Below, piece after piece: positions 42,045 through 53,889 of a DNA stretch of 64,000 nt. Source of the stretch: Chrysomallon squamiferum (lineage: Eukaryota; Mollusca; Gastropoda; Neomphalida; Peltospiridae); assembly GCA_012295275.1 (NCBI GenBank), contig CM022665.1:7180976-7244975 (forward strand), written 5' to 3'. The stretch's first letter is position 1, and each line of letters begins with the position of its first letter. The position numbers and the translations under genes were made by a program. The notes below the pieces were generated by a model. The model saw only the letters and a list, made by a program, of their open reading frames with translations, made no database searches and was not told the origin of the DNA.

Positions 42045-44894
42045 TATTAACTGTAAATAAAAAAGAGTACATGTATAATGCAGCTGAAACATAATACTGT
42101 ATTAGATTATCACGATTTAAAGAAGCTTACATTATATAATGTTATAGCTTAGTCACGTTAGCGTAAAAATATTTTACCATTGGCAGCATTTGTATGTAAA
42201 TTTTTATATTTTGGATCTTAAATGACTAAACTTTTTGACTAAAGGAATAGATATTTGTTGTTTTTTGGGGGAGTTGTAACCAAAAAAAATGCACCATCCA
42301 TTAGAGATCCAAAACATGATGGTTAATATTTTGCTGATAAGATTTCATTTTCAAATAACATCAACAAAATTACTTTTTCTTAAGTTAGAAAAAAAAAGTT
42401 CTCTGGATGAAGTTTCACACATTAGAACATTTCTGGATATACACCAGAGATCTTTTACTGCTAATAAAATAAATAGCAGTCAGTGAAGTAGAGGTTAGTA
42501 GATAATAGCTTCCATTTTCATTACCTGTTAAATATTCATTATATTGTATGTTCAATAACATGATCATGATGTACAGTAAATCATGTAATAATGGTTGTAA
42601 TATATTTCATAACTGTTTTCTTTTCTTTGTAACAACTGTTGTATCATAAATAACATAATAAAAATATTAAAACAGAAATAAAAATGAGCAATTATGCAAA
42701 TAAATAATCACCCTTCCACCATCCCGATTTGAACCTAAACACTTTCAGCCGCAGAAGCACTACACATAACCACCACACCAACATCAAAAACAACCAGCTA
42801 TGTTTGAAATTAAATTATTATTACATGTATGAAGTATTTAGAAGTTTTAAATAATCATGTTCATTAAGAAATATGTTCTACTATATTCTATAACATATAA
42901 ATAGAATAATTTTATTAATAATAAACTAAATCTATTTTAAGCGTCAGAAACATATTTGATGTGAAATAAAAACACATTACCAGTTAGTTAATAATTTATC
43001 CACAGAGTTAACAGCAGAATTATTGCAGACTACTAAGTACTATCTTATATTAATTAAGAGATATCCGAGGAATAAAAATATACTGATATTATACTTACTG
43101 GTAAGTCATAAGCAACATCGAGATACACCGCACATGCGCAATGAAGCCATTTATAACTTCCTTTTAAGCAGGAACTTCAACATTGGAATCTGTGTTCTCC
43201 CAATTCAGAATAATGTTTTATAATTGGCAAGCAAAATTCTTATTTTTGCTTTTATGACCATTGATGAATTCTGATGTGCACTTTCATAAATGTAATAAGT
43301 TAAGATTACGGTAAAAGTTGAACTCTACGAAGTTGTTCTCGGGCACCTTTTTGTATTCTTGGTAGCGTTAATATTATTCGTAGCAACTGGCTAGGATGTT
43401 TGTTTTTAATAACTATATAGTTATAGACTTTTAAAAATATATTCTTTACTTTTAAAATTATTATTATTTTATTGTAAAGTCGCCAGATGGAAATTACAAA
43501 AGTGCTTCAATGTTTCATCAGCTAAGCTAATTCATTAGTATGACATACCTTCGTAAGTGATAAATCACTAGACCGATACTCGTTAGACGGTTAATCAATT
43601 AATGAAATTATGACATGTTAGACTCTTGCAGTTTCAGAAATAATATATTTAAATACAGATACATCTTCTGCATATTCTGTTTTATGATTATGCTAAGTAC
43701 TCAACTTTATTTTTTAAACAGTATATACGCACTTACAACTACATAAAAGAACCGCTTTGTCAGTTTGTGTTGACCAAAACCAGAATGATTTAAAGCAAGG
43801 CATTAAATATTCATTAATAACAATAAGAATAACAACAAACTAGTAATAATGATTATTCTTTTACAGAATTCAATATTACTTATACTCAAAATATTAGTAT
43901 GATCACTGGTTAATGTTTACATCTAACATGCCTTGCCATTGGTGACCAAAGAGTACATTTGTCAGTCTAAAACTGTAAAGGGTGAAGGGTATATAGATGA
44001 GGAAATTCTATATACTGACTGAAGTTTTAAGCATTAAAGAAGAAATTAAACCAAAGTCCAAAGGTTCAATGCTTGAGGATAAAAAATTATATTGACATCA
44101 AATTTAATCATCAAGTTTACCCAAGGAAAATCATTCAATTGCTTTTCGAACAATACAGTCTTTTTTTCCCATTTTTTTTTTTTTTTTATTTTTTTTTTAA
44201 TAATGATGCTGAGATTGATGATATTATGCAGTGTATATTTATTATAAGGTACTAACATATTGGAGAAACTGCCTTCAACATTAATAAATATAAACTGTTT
44301 TCACTTGTCCATTTGTCATACTTTTTTTTGCCTTAATTTCTGTCTATACTTACTATTTCCAGATGTGCGTTCTGTTGTATTTTCTGTTTATAAAGAAATT
44401 TGTAGAATGACAGTTAATGCACTATTAGGGTAAGATAATTTTAGCACAAGACAGCTGATAGCTACATATATCAGTAAGAAGTTGTTTTTTAATAAAAAAA
44501 ATAAACTAATAAACTTCTGCTTAACATTAATTTTTAATAGATGTTGAGATGAAGTTAAGTTAGATTTTATTTACATTTATTTTTGTCAAATTTACAGCAA
44601 TAGTATTTAAAAAACACCTTTCTATCAAACAATATAATTTTGTGAGCAGTGCATTAAGTAGCATAAAGCAATTATGAATAAAAAGATACCTATATGTTTT
44701 ACTACATGCATATGTAATAGTAACTTATATTCTTACTGTATTTTCCATGTAACTTAAATTGGCCAGTAAGAATACTGATAAAAAAAATGATGATATTAAA
44801 TAGTTTACTTTCTTTTCTTATGTTTATTTGTTTATTTCAGAGTTGTATGTTATCTATCTGTTAAAGAACTGCCCTGTGGCCAGCAGATCAAGAA
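42045..44894. other. Divergent 5' regions of BRF1 and the kelch gene
   Basis: A likely non-coding first exon of BRF1 ends at about 43099 (minus-strand donor GTAAGT, 43098-43093). An NRF1-like palindrome on ACATGCGCA lies at about 43131-43140 in a locally less AT-rich patch (43120-43400) that may serve both genes. A TTTCAG acceptor at 44840 opens the first coding exon of the kelch gene. The rest is AT-rich intron or intergenic sequence with no other gene seen. Confidence 0.4.
42715..42790 (-). repeat. Candidate tRNA-derived SINE head
   Basis: On the minus strand, an A-box-like TGGTGTGGTGGTTA (near 42770-42781) is followed by a B-box GGTTCAAATC (42735-42726) at roughly tRNA spacing. No folded tRNA can be made convincingly, so a tRNA-derived SINE is more likely than a tRNA gene. 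Confidence 0.4.
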
Positions 44895-47800
44895 ATGGCC
44901 GAGGGTCAGGAAATAGCACCAACCACCAACAGTGGTGATGTTTTTCGTGTAGAAGAAAGGCCTGAACATGGCATGAAGATTCTTCAGGGGTTGAACAAAT
45001 TGAAGCTGGACAAAATATTATGTGATGTCACTCTTATTGCTGAAGGTAAAGAATACATTTTTATTTAATAATTAGGACCCAATCCCTCAAAATCAGGAAT
45101 ATTTAAGAAAATTACTTTTCTGAGTTAAAGTACTGTGTGAAAGATAATTTTATTGGTTTTACAACAGTAACAAAAAAAAAATAAAAAATCTAGCTATCTT
45201 GTTCACTAAGTTAATATTTTATAAAAAGAAAGTGTATGAAATCATTATCTCAAAAATGATTCTTAGGAAAACAGCTTTAATGTTTAATGCAGGGTTGTGC
45301 AACTTGTGGCCCAAGGAAGCATGACGTGTGGCCATGGGAAGGATGTCACCTCGTCACATTTAACGTCTCATTTGAAATATAACGAGGCTGCATATTATAA
45401 ATACTCATACACCATGAACTTCCTATGAGTGTCTCATGCCGTACACCACAGGGCATCCAGTATTCATGTTTAGATTCGACAGTTTTAAAGTTGTTATTTA
45501 ATAAAAGGAATAAATAATATTAAGAACTGTTTTATTTTTACTTTAATGGGAATCATAGAGGGATGAAGTCAGTTTTCATGGAAACATGTAAACACACCCA
45601 TTATTTATATGCGACATGATACATCATAGTTCACTGTTAGAAAATTATGCAAAATTGTGTGGTACGCTTTCAGATTTTACTTAATCACAATGACATTTTT
45701 GTGGCCATAGTGCCAGTGAAGTTAAAGCACTGTGGCCTATAAGACCAGAACATTTGGGCACCCCTGGTTTAGTGAATTATGAAGTATTTCCATGTATTTT
45801 CAACATCAAGACAGATCTCATCAAATTTAGCATGGTAAAATGTCATCTTCACAGCTGCAATAGTTTAATAAGAGATGGCCTTTTCTAAAATTCTGTATTA
45901 AGTAAAAAAAAAAAAAAAGGAACAACTGTTCTACAAGGTTCACAGAAACTACCTATGTGTTCAATCTGACATATCAAGACAGTCACAATGTTTTTGTTAT
46001 TTTCTTGATGTGCCAGTGACAGGAGTCACTTCATAGATGATTGAGCTGTTCTTGTTGCAGCAGTGGATTAATGTGGCTTAGATTATATCAGCTCAGGACA
46101 GGTGATTTCTGCAGAAACTGGTTGGCAGAATTCTCACATCTTTTCATGTGGAGGTTCTGTTGCTGCAGACAGAGCAGTAAGTGGGTGGTATAACAGTAGC
46201 AACTCCAGATGAATCCACAAATGTGTTCAAGTTCTTGGTCAATATTTTTAGAAAATTTGATTGAAGCTGTGTATGTCAGCAGTTGGTTGGTCCTGGTCAT
46301 CCTTGCCACTTTTGCAGGCATAGAAAGAATCAATACTTGCTGCTTCATTGGTGGTGACTGAACACTAGACTGATGTCAGGACTGTGCTGCTGTGCATAAT
46401 ACACATTTTGTTAGTGGAAAAATATCCCATAATAGTTCAGAGTTAAAACAATGCAAATATATAATGTGGAAGCAACTCATCCGAATAACCACATTTTATT
46501 TTGTTCAGGGTCACTGAGTATTTGCAATGTTATGACTGTTTGTATATTGTTATAACAGCATAATAATAATCTGCAGTAACTGGGACTAACTTAAAGTACT
46601 GACTGATACCTGAACATTATATATTTATTTTTTTTACCTTAAAAAAACAATAATTTGTGTTCTTCAAAGCAGAATTGCAATCCTGACTTATTTCTGATTT
46701 TGATAAAATTTTATTTAAAAAATTACTGAAACCTGTCAACTATAAAACACATTAGTTAATTAAACCCCCCTAAAAAACAACTTTTTATTTTATTTTTAAG
46801 ATCAATTTTTGTAATTTACTTTTTTTATATTTTATCATTGACACTTCATTTATAATTTGCAAACAGATTGACTTTTATGTTAAATTAGGATTATTTGCAA
46901 TAATCTGTAATAATCCCTCTTTCTTTCTAGGTAGCAAATTTGATGTACATCGTGTTATTCTGGTCTCGTGCTCAGATTACTTCCGCTCCATGTTTACCAG
47001 TGGAATGCGAGAGAGTACTCAGAAAGAAATAGAACTAAAAGGGATTACTGCAAAAGGTTTGGAAAAGGTTTTGGAAGTTATCTACACATCAACAACCACA
47101 CTGGAGGGTGATGACATTTTTGATGTTATTGCAGCAGCCACTCATTTACAAGTTACACCTGTGATTGAATTTTGTGAACGAAACTTTCTGAGTGGAATGA
47201 CCACTTCCAACTTTTATGATTTTATCAACACTGCAAAGCTATATAGCATGAACAATGCTCTGAAGCAAATAGATGTTTTTATAGCACAAAATCTCATGCA
47301 AATTGCTAAAGAAGGAACCCTTCAGTTGCTGACTTATGAACAAATGCTGAATTGCTTAAAAAGTGAAAAGCTGTGTCTGCGTGAGATTGATATATTCAGA
47401 ATTACTTGGGAATGGTTGAAACAGGTTGTAATCCAAGAAGATCATTCACCAGCTCTGATGAAGTTGATTCGTTTTCCTCTTATAAATCCTGCTGATTTAG
47501 TTCAGCATGTGCAGCGTGTGGACACAATGATGTCAAATCCAGAACTGCGACAAATGGTCCTCGGTGCATTAAACTATCATGTTGTTCCACATTCTCAGCC
47601 ACTTGTTATGTCGTACAGTGTTCAGTTACGTTCCTATGTAGACAGACTTCTCAGTGTTGGTGGAAGAGAAATTCATCCAAATCCATGCTTACATGATGAA
47701 ATTTTGATCTTTGATTCCAAAATTACAGCCAACACTTTGTTAAATAGACAAGAAGTTGCCACCTTACCAAGTGCTTTGAGTCACATGCAAGTCGTAGTAT

Positions 47801-48579
47801 ACAACAACTTTCTGTACGTACTGGGAGGCTGTACAACTCAGTGTGCCCATGGAGAATCTGCTGTAAATTCTGTACTCCGTTATGATCCACGGTTTGACAG
47901 CTGGTTTCAGGTTTGTCCAATGTTAAATAAAAGGGCATATTTTTTTGCAGGAGCTTTAAACAACAAAGTGTATTCTGTGGGTGGAAAGTTTAAAGATGGA
48001 AGCTTGGCAACTGCAGAGGCCTATGATCCTGCTCACAATACGTGGGAACTTATAGCATCTATGCCAATGTCATATCACGCACATGCTGGTGCTGTATATA
48101 GCAACTACATATATATTTCTGGAGGCTACAGTGGAAACCATTTCACTCCTGATATGCAGCGCTATGATCCTCAGACAAATCAATGGGAAGATATGGCACC
48201 GATGCTGACTCCAAGAGGCTGGCATGTTATGTGTGCAACACATGAGAGACTGTTTGTGTTTGGTGGCTGCAATTTGAATGTCAATCAACAGGCTCAGCCT
48301 GTAATGCAATCAGAGTGTTACGATCCTACAACTGACCAGTGGACAATTATAGCACCTTTATCAATATCTCATAAGGAAGCTTCATGTGTTGTCTACAATG
48401 ATCACATATATGTACTGGGGGGTTACAATGTTCAGACAAAGACTGGACAAAAACTTGTTTCAAAATATGACATTTATACAGGTATCTGGGAAACTGTGGG
48501 AGCACTGCCCCGCAGTTTAACTGGGGTGGGTTACTGTACACTGAAGCTTCCTTCTTACAATGTTGATGAGAGAGATTAA
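44895..48579 (+). CDS. BTB-BACK-Kelch (KLHL) protein, two coding exons
   Basis: Kelch-like proteins are Cullin-3 adaptors: BTB and BACK bind the ligase and the Kelch propeller holds the substrate. Exons 44895-45045 and 46931-48579 join in phase (GAA G/GT) to give 599 aa. The BTB domain (about 27-137) has CDVTLIAEGSKFDVHR and CSDYFRSMFTSGMRE and is split by the intron after LIAE. The BACK domain (about 140-255) ends with the RFPLINPADLVQHVQ segment. Kelch repeats start near residue 290, with repeated double-Gly motifs (LSVGGRE, YVLGGCT, YSVGGKF, YISGGYS, FVFGGCN, YVLGGYN), which suits a six-bladed propeller. The layout is closest to the KLHL9/13/26/36 group, but I cannot pick one orthologue. 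An upstream TTTCAG acceptor at 44840 shows that a non-coding 5' exon exists. A hAT-type element occupies part of the intron. Confidence 0.92.
45290..45766. mobile_element. Non-autonomous hAT-type transposon, 477 bp, 8-bp target duplication
   Basis: The left end CAGGGTTGTGCAACTTGTGG pairs with the right end TTTGGGCACCCCTG (reverse complement CAGGGGTGCCCAAA), a common hAT terminus. Flanking 8-bp direct repeats are GTTTAATG (45282-45289) and GTTTAGTG (45767-45774), one mismatch. The size and 8-bp duplication are typical of hAT MITEs. There is no transposase ORF. It lies in the intron of the kelch gene. Confidence 0.8.
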
Positions 48580-51500
48580 AAATAATAAGTAGTTACTTCT
48601 ACTTAGAAAAACAAATAAAACCTTTTGAGAAATATATATTTTGAAATCTGTCTTTATATTTGTTAATTTAACATATATCAATTTCTTTTTGTGCAAGAAG
48701 GATTTATGTTATATTAACATAATTGCTTGTTTGGCAGTTCATTTACCTTCTCCTCAAAATCAACCAAAAATATAAAAACCCAACATATAATAATGAATAA
48801 ATATAAATTATTGTTAGAATTATACTTGTTATACATCTATACATATGTATTTACAAGCTACGGGTGTTTTACTGAATAATGTGTCAAATTTTTTTAATAT
48901 GTTTTTTAGATTTCGACTGCTGGTTAGGTTTTAAGGTAAGGCATTTAAAATTTAAATGTGAAATGTAATTGTTACAAGGAAATTATCAGAATTTGTTTTA
49001 CTAGTTTGGGATTATTGTATTTGCTTTTTTTGAGATTTTGTGATATGATGATTTCAATAGTATATAACTACTAAATCAAAAGTAGAGTGATAATTTATAG
49101 TTTCTTGAATTTTAAACAATACTACTATAAATTAATTGTAATTTGTTTTTTTTGTTTGTTTTTTACTTTTTTATTATTAACTACACAATTATTGTAATAC
49201 AAATAGTCATCATTTTCATTCCTTTAATATTTTGTGTGTTATTTTGTAATGATATAAATATCTGCATATGAAAGTAATTGTTTCACTTTATGATATTTTT
49301 ACATTAATAAAATGAGAAATCATTTTCCTTTTTATACGAAACTACTATTATAGGCATGGGTTTTGAGAAATTTTGAAACAAAAATAAAATAGTGTTCAGT
49401 TTCTTAATTAACACACACTAACAAGTTCTGTGGGCAAAGAATCTGTTCTCCAGGTCACTGTTGATTGTTCTTAGTTGTAAGCTACCAACTGCAGTCAGTG
49501 ACTTTTAAAAGGGGCAGTTTTTGTAAAATGTTTAATAATATGAAGGTCAATGAAGTTTTTGTTTGGTTTTAGCAAGCTCAGTGATTTGGCTTTCCTAGCA
49601 ATTTTTGAGAGTATACTACTTCAAGAATACTACACCACCAAAAACTACTCTCCTCCTCTGGCAAGATATGTGTCAGTAGAAGCTTTTATACTGTGTGCTT
49701 CAAGACCAGTGGCTAACTACCATAGTAAAATACTCTTAATTTAAAAGAACCCCAAAAGTGTCTCTTCCAACCAGTTGCTTATTCAGTCAAATATTTCCAG
49801 ACTGGCTTTAGTATGTTTATCACCTAATACTTTTCAGTCAGTTGGGACATGTTAACATTTTCTGTCAAATTCACAAAGAACTATTTTACAAATGGAATTA
49901 TTTTCAAAATAATCTGGTCATGCTTTTATTATATTCATTGTAAGAAATACCTTTATGTAATAAACAATTACAGCATAATGTGTGAGTAATGCATGGCATG
50001 CTCTTCCTAATAATAAAATAGAGTAACATCTATGCATATTACAGTAATACAATACAACAACTACTGCAGAAAGTTCCTGAAGACATTGAAATATCTGGAC
50101 TATTTTAGGTTTTGTGACATTATTATGAGGAAAAAATCACTAATCCTTTTATTTTGTGTAAAATATGAAATGAAAATGTAATCTGAAAAATATATTATTC
50201 AGTACTAAAACTAATTTGATTATTATTCAAACCCTGTTTAAAGCAAATCATACTGGCAGCTATCAACAATTTGTCATTCTGAATATAAAATTATTTATTT
50301 TACACATATTTCTAAAAATAATTTTCAACAAAGCACAACCTAGTTTAAATACATTAAAACAGTGTAACTTTGCAGCACTGAACGTCTGAAGGAACATGTA
50401 AATTTTTTGATAATTATTTTATTATTTAAAATAATGTAATATTTTGACCAGTAGTGCATTGAGTGCTGACATTCTGTTGTTAATGTAGGAAATGGAAAAC
50501 AAAGGCCAGTTATTTGCATGGGCATTTATCTTTCAGAAGTTGCTTTGTGGTCAGCCTGTTTTTACTAGCTTTACTTTAAACAAATTTGGTTTTCAGCCCA
50601 TTATTATTCTCATCATGTACTTAAAATTTTCAGTGCTGGCAACTTTTCAACAGGATGGTTAACTTTGAAAGGCTGCCAGCCCTGATGTCTCATCAGTGTT
50701 TGATGGAATTTCAAACAATATTATTATCCATATATTTGTTTTAATAATTTTTATTTTCATTGTTTTTTTTTTTTTTTTTTTTGTTCACCAAGAAAATCAG
50801 ATTTCTGAAATATCATAGTGACATCTATTTCCAGGCGAGGAGAAAATATTTTCCTGATAAATTTTGGGTTTTTTTATTTTTTGTTTCTTTGAGTTGTAAA
50901 AGATTGTACAGAACTGATATGTAACTAAATACATAATCATTATGGTGGAAAAAATGAATTTAAATTCTATTAATATATGTGAAAATCTGATTATCTCTTT
51001 CAACAGATAAAGCCAAAGGCCAAGCTGGGAATTCCCCTGATGCTGTATATGACTTTCATGTTAATAAAACAGCAAATATTCATAAGAATAAGAGTTTGAC
51101 TTTTATTTTAAAAATAAATGTAGCTTGAAGAACTTAATGTTTATTTATCATAGTGATGTGAGCACCAAAAATTCTTTATACCCTTCAGTATGAACAGGTT
51201 CACACTAATGAACAATAAAGCTCATGTTGTTTGTAAATAAATTTTATCACACTGCCACAATTATTCAGTTTGTTTCTGAAATGAGTCACAAATGCATTAT
51301 CATTTTACATAACTAAAAGAAGAAAAAAAAAATCCAAAACATCTTAAGTGAAGAATGAAAAATTTTAAATATTTAAAACATGAAGATAATCTACAGAAAT
51401 TTGTTTTTGGTTGTTTTTTTCCTGTATTCTGTTTAACATTATAGTCATGTTGGTCTTTCTGTATGATGTAACAACAGTGTAGCAAGTGTAACCCGATTCA

Positions 51501-53889
51501 AAACAACAACTTTGAGTTAATATTCTAATTTGTTTTACTAAACAAAATGGTTTATGAAATCCATTAACATTTTGAATCTGATACATCAGTGAAAAATCAA
51601 ATATATTCTGTTTTGCATGAGCTGTTCACATCACATTACCTGCTTAATGTAATTTATGCAACATTTTTGATATTTTTATTTTACTTCATTTAATAGCTTA
51701 TGCATCTCGAGCAGCATAATCTGATGCAAAAATATAATGGAAAAGTGCATTTACCACTAGTTAACAATATTAAAAACAAAACAGAAGTGAAATTATTAAA
51801 TGTTTGTTCCATCATTATTATTTTTGAAGTAGTATCTACTACAGCATGAATAAATTGTCTAAAAATATTCTTTATAATTGAGTTATAAATTAAATAGGTT
51901 TGAACAATGAAATAAACTGTTACAAAATCTGCCAGCCATCATTTTACAATTTTACAACTGAAGTATGAGGTCATTTCACCACATTCCATGTTAACCAAAA
52001 CTGCCAGAAGACAGAGTACACTGGTCCATCCTGTTAACAATGACATCACAACAGAAAAATGGTAGTGCCCAGAATATATATGAGATTCTTTTTTTACATT
52101 TCACTAAAGATACACATAAATGTTCATTTCCCAGTTTGATGGGATTTTTATGGAAAACATTCAAACCTATGTTTTATTCAAAAATGGTAATCAGCAAGAA
52201 TAAATCTGGCAAACGAACATTTCTTATTCACTGCTAAGATTATCTGGTCTGTTGTCTTTGTTACTTTTATAATATAATTACTTAATATTAAAACTGCACA
52301 CAACAAACAATTAAAATGAAAAATATTCAACAATCTATTATGTTTATTCTATAACAATTTAACATAACAGATGGAAATGTAATATACATATTTATTCAAA
52401 AAGTGCTATAAAATAGCATACGATCTATAAGAAAACACACACCATTAAGAACAAAAACAACAAATAAAATCATTTTTGACAATTACACTTGATTAATAAT
52501 CATCTTACCTAAATTACATACAGTTTTTGGTATAAAGGCTATTGTGAATACCGGTGTGTTTTAAAAGTTATGAATTCTTAATGTCTGACAAAACTTAAAA
52601 CACTCGCAGAAAAAACTGAATAGTATTTTTGTTAGAAGTTAATTTTAAGAAATATAACAAAAAACATTAGTTCTTAATGAGGTCAGTACAGTACGTATTT
52701 AACTGGAATAATATGGCAGTAAATTCAGAACATTCTTTTTCTGGGAATAATTGTTTTTGATTCGTATGAATTGGTAAACCTGATGCAGGTTATGATTTCC
52801 ATATCAGTTACAAGAATGAAGTCATGGCTCTTATGTAGTCAAGTTATTTATGGTATTGTTTTCTTACATTTTTCTATACTGAATCAGTTCAGTTAATAAT
52901 TCAAAGATCTTTTTTTGTAACAACCTGACAACAGTATATAAATACAAAACTATTATTTACACTGCTAACTGTAAATACACACTATAGAACCATCCAATGG
53001 ATTTGTAGCAGATACATTATAAAAATATCTTACCAATAAAATACAATTTTAAAGGGGTTTTTTCTGGGGTTTTTTCTAATATAATAATATTAATACTTTT
53101 TTTTATTATGATTCTGTTTATTATATTATTACTTTCCAATGTTTTATTTTGTTTACATTTAACCAAACTAAAATAATTATCAAAATGCATTTCATGCTAA
53201 TGAGCAATTGTTGTATGCAAAACATAAATGCAAACATCAGTTAACTAGAAAAAATGTACATGTAGTGTGTACTAAACAGATATTCTTTTGTCATTCCATC
53301 TGATGAGTTGGATAAATATGATCATTCTGAGTCTTGAAGTGCTGTCAATTTAAACAAACCATAAGACACTGGCAGGGAAAGTCAGATTCCCAATATTATG
53401 TCACACATACACAAATTCCTTTTTCCGAATGCATTTCTTTTTATTCAACAACAGGAAATCTTATTTTAAAAATCTAAATTTTATCCTGTTTGTGATATTT
53501 TCTTCCATTTTGTTAGAGTTTATTAACAGTGTCATGTCAAAATCAAAACAAAACAAAATGTTTCCTCCAATTTCTCAATTTAAAACATTTCTTAATGCTA
53601 CAGATTACAATAAAAATATCAGACTGTTGCCAACATTTTAAAAAACATCATGGCAACCTTGAAATTATAAAGCACTATTATGGTTGTTGGAAGAAATGGC
53701 CTAAAAACATTGTGTATGCTTTCAGTAAATAACCTTGGCTAAAAAGAAAGTAAAACAACTGACTTAAATTTGAATGTATATGAAACAACATGAATAATAA
53801 AGGCTGGTCACCCGGGAGCATACAAGTGCATTTAGACTATCTATTTCCAATATTATGGCACAGATACACTTTAACTAAGATTGTTATAA
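48580..53889. other. Convergent 3' regions of the kelch gene and ABCB10
   Basis: About 5.3 kb of AT-rich sequence with no supportable exon. Candidate AATAAA sites for the kelch gene lie near 48614 and 49305. The 3' UTR of ABCB10 must occupy the right end. Several runs of T or A are present (for example 50762-50782). Confidence 0.45.
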
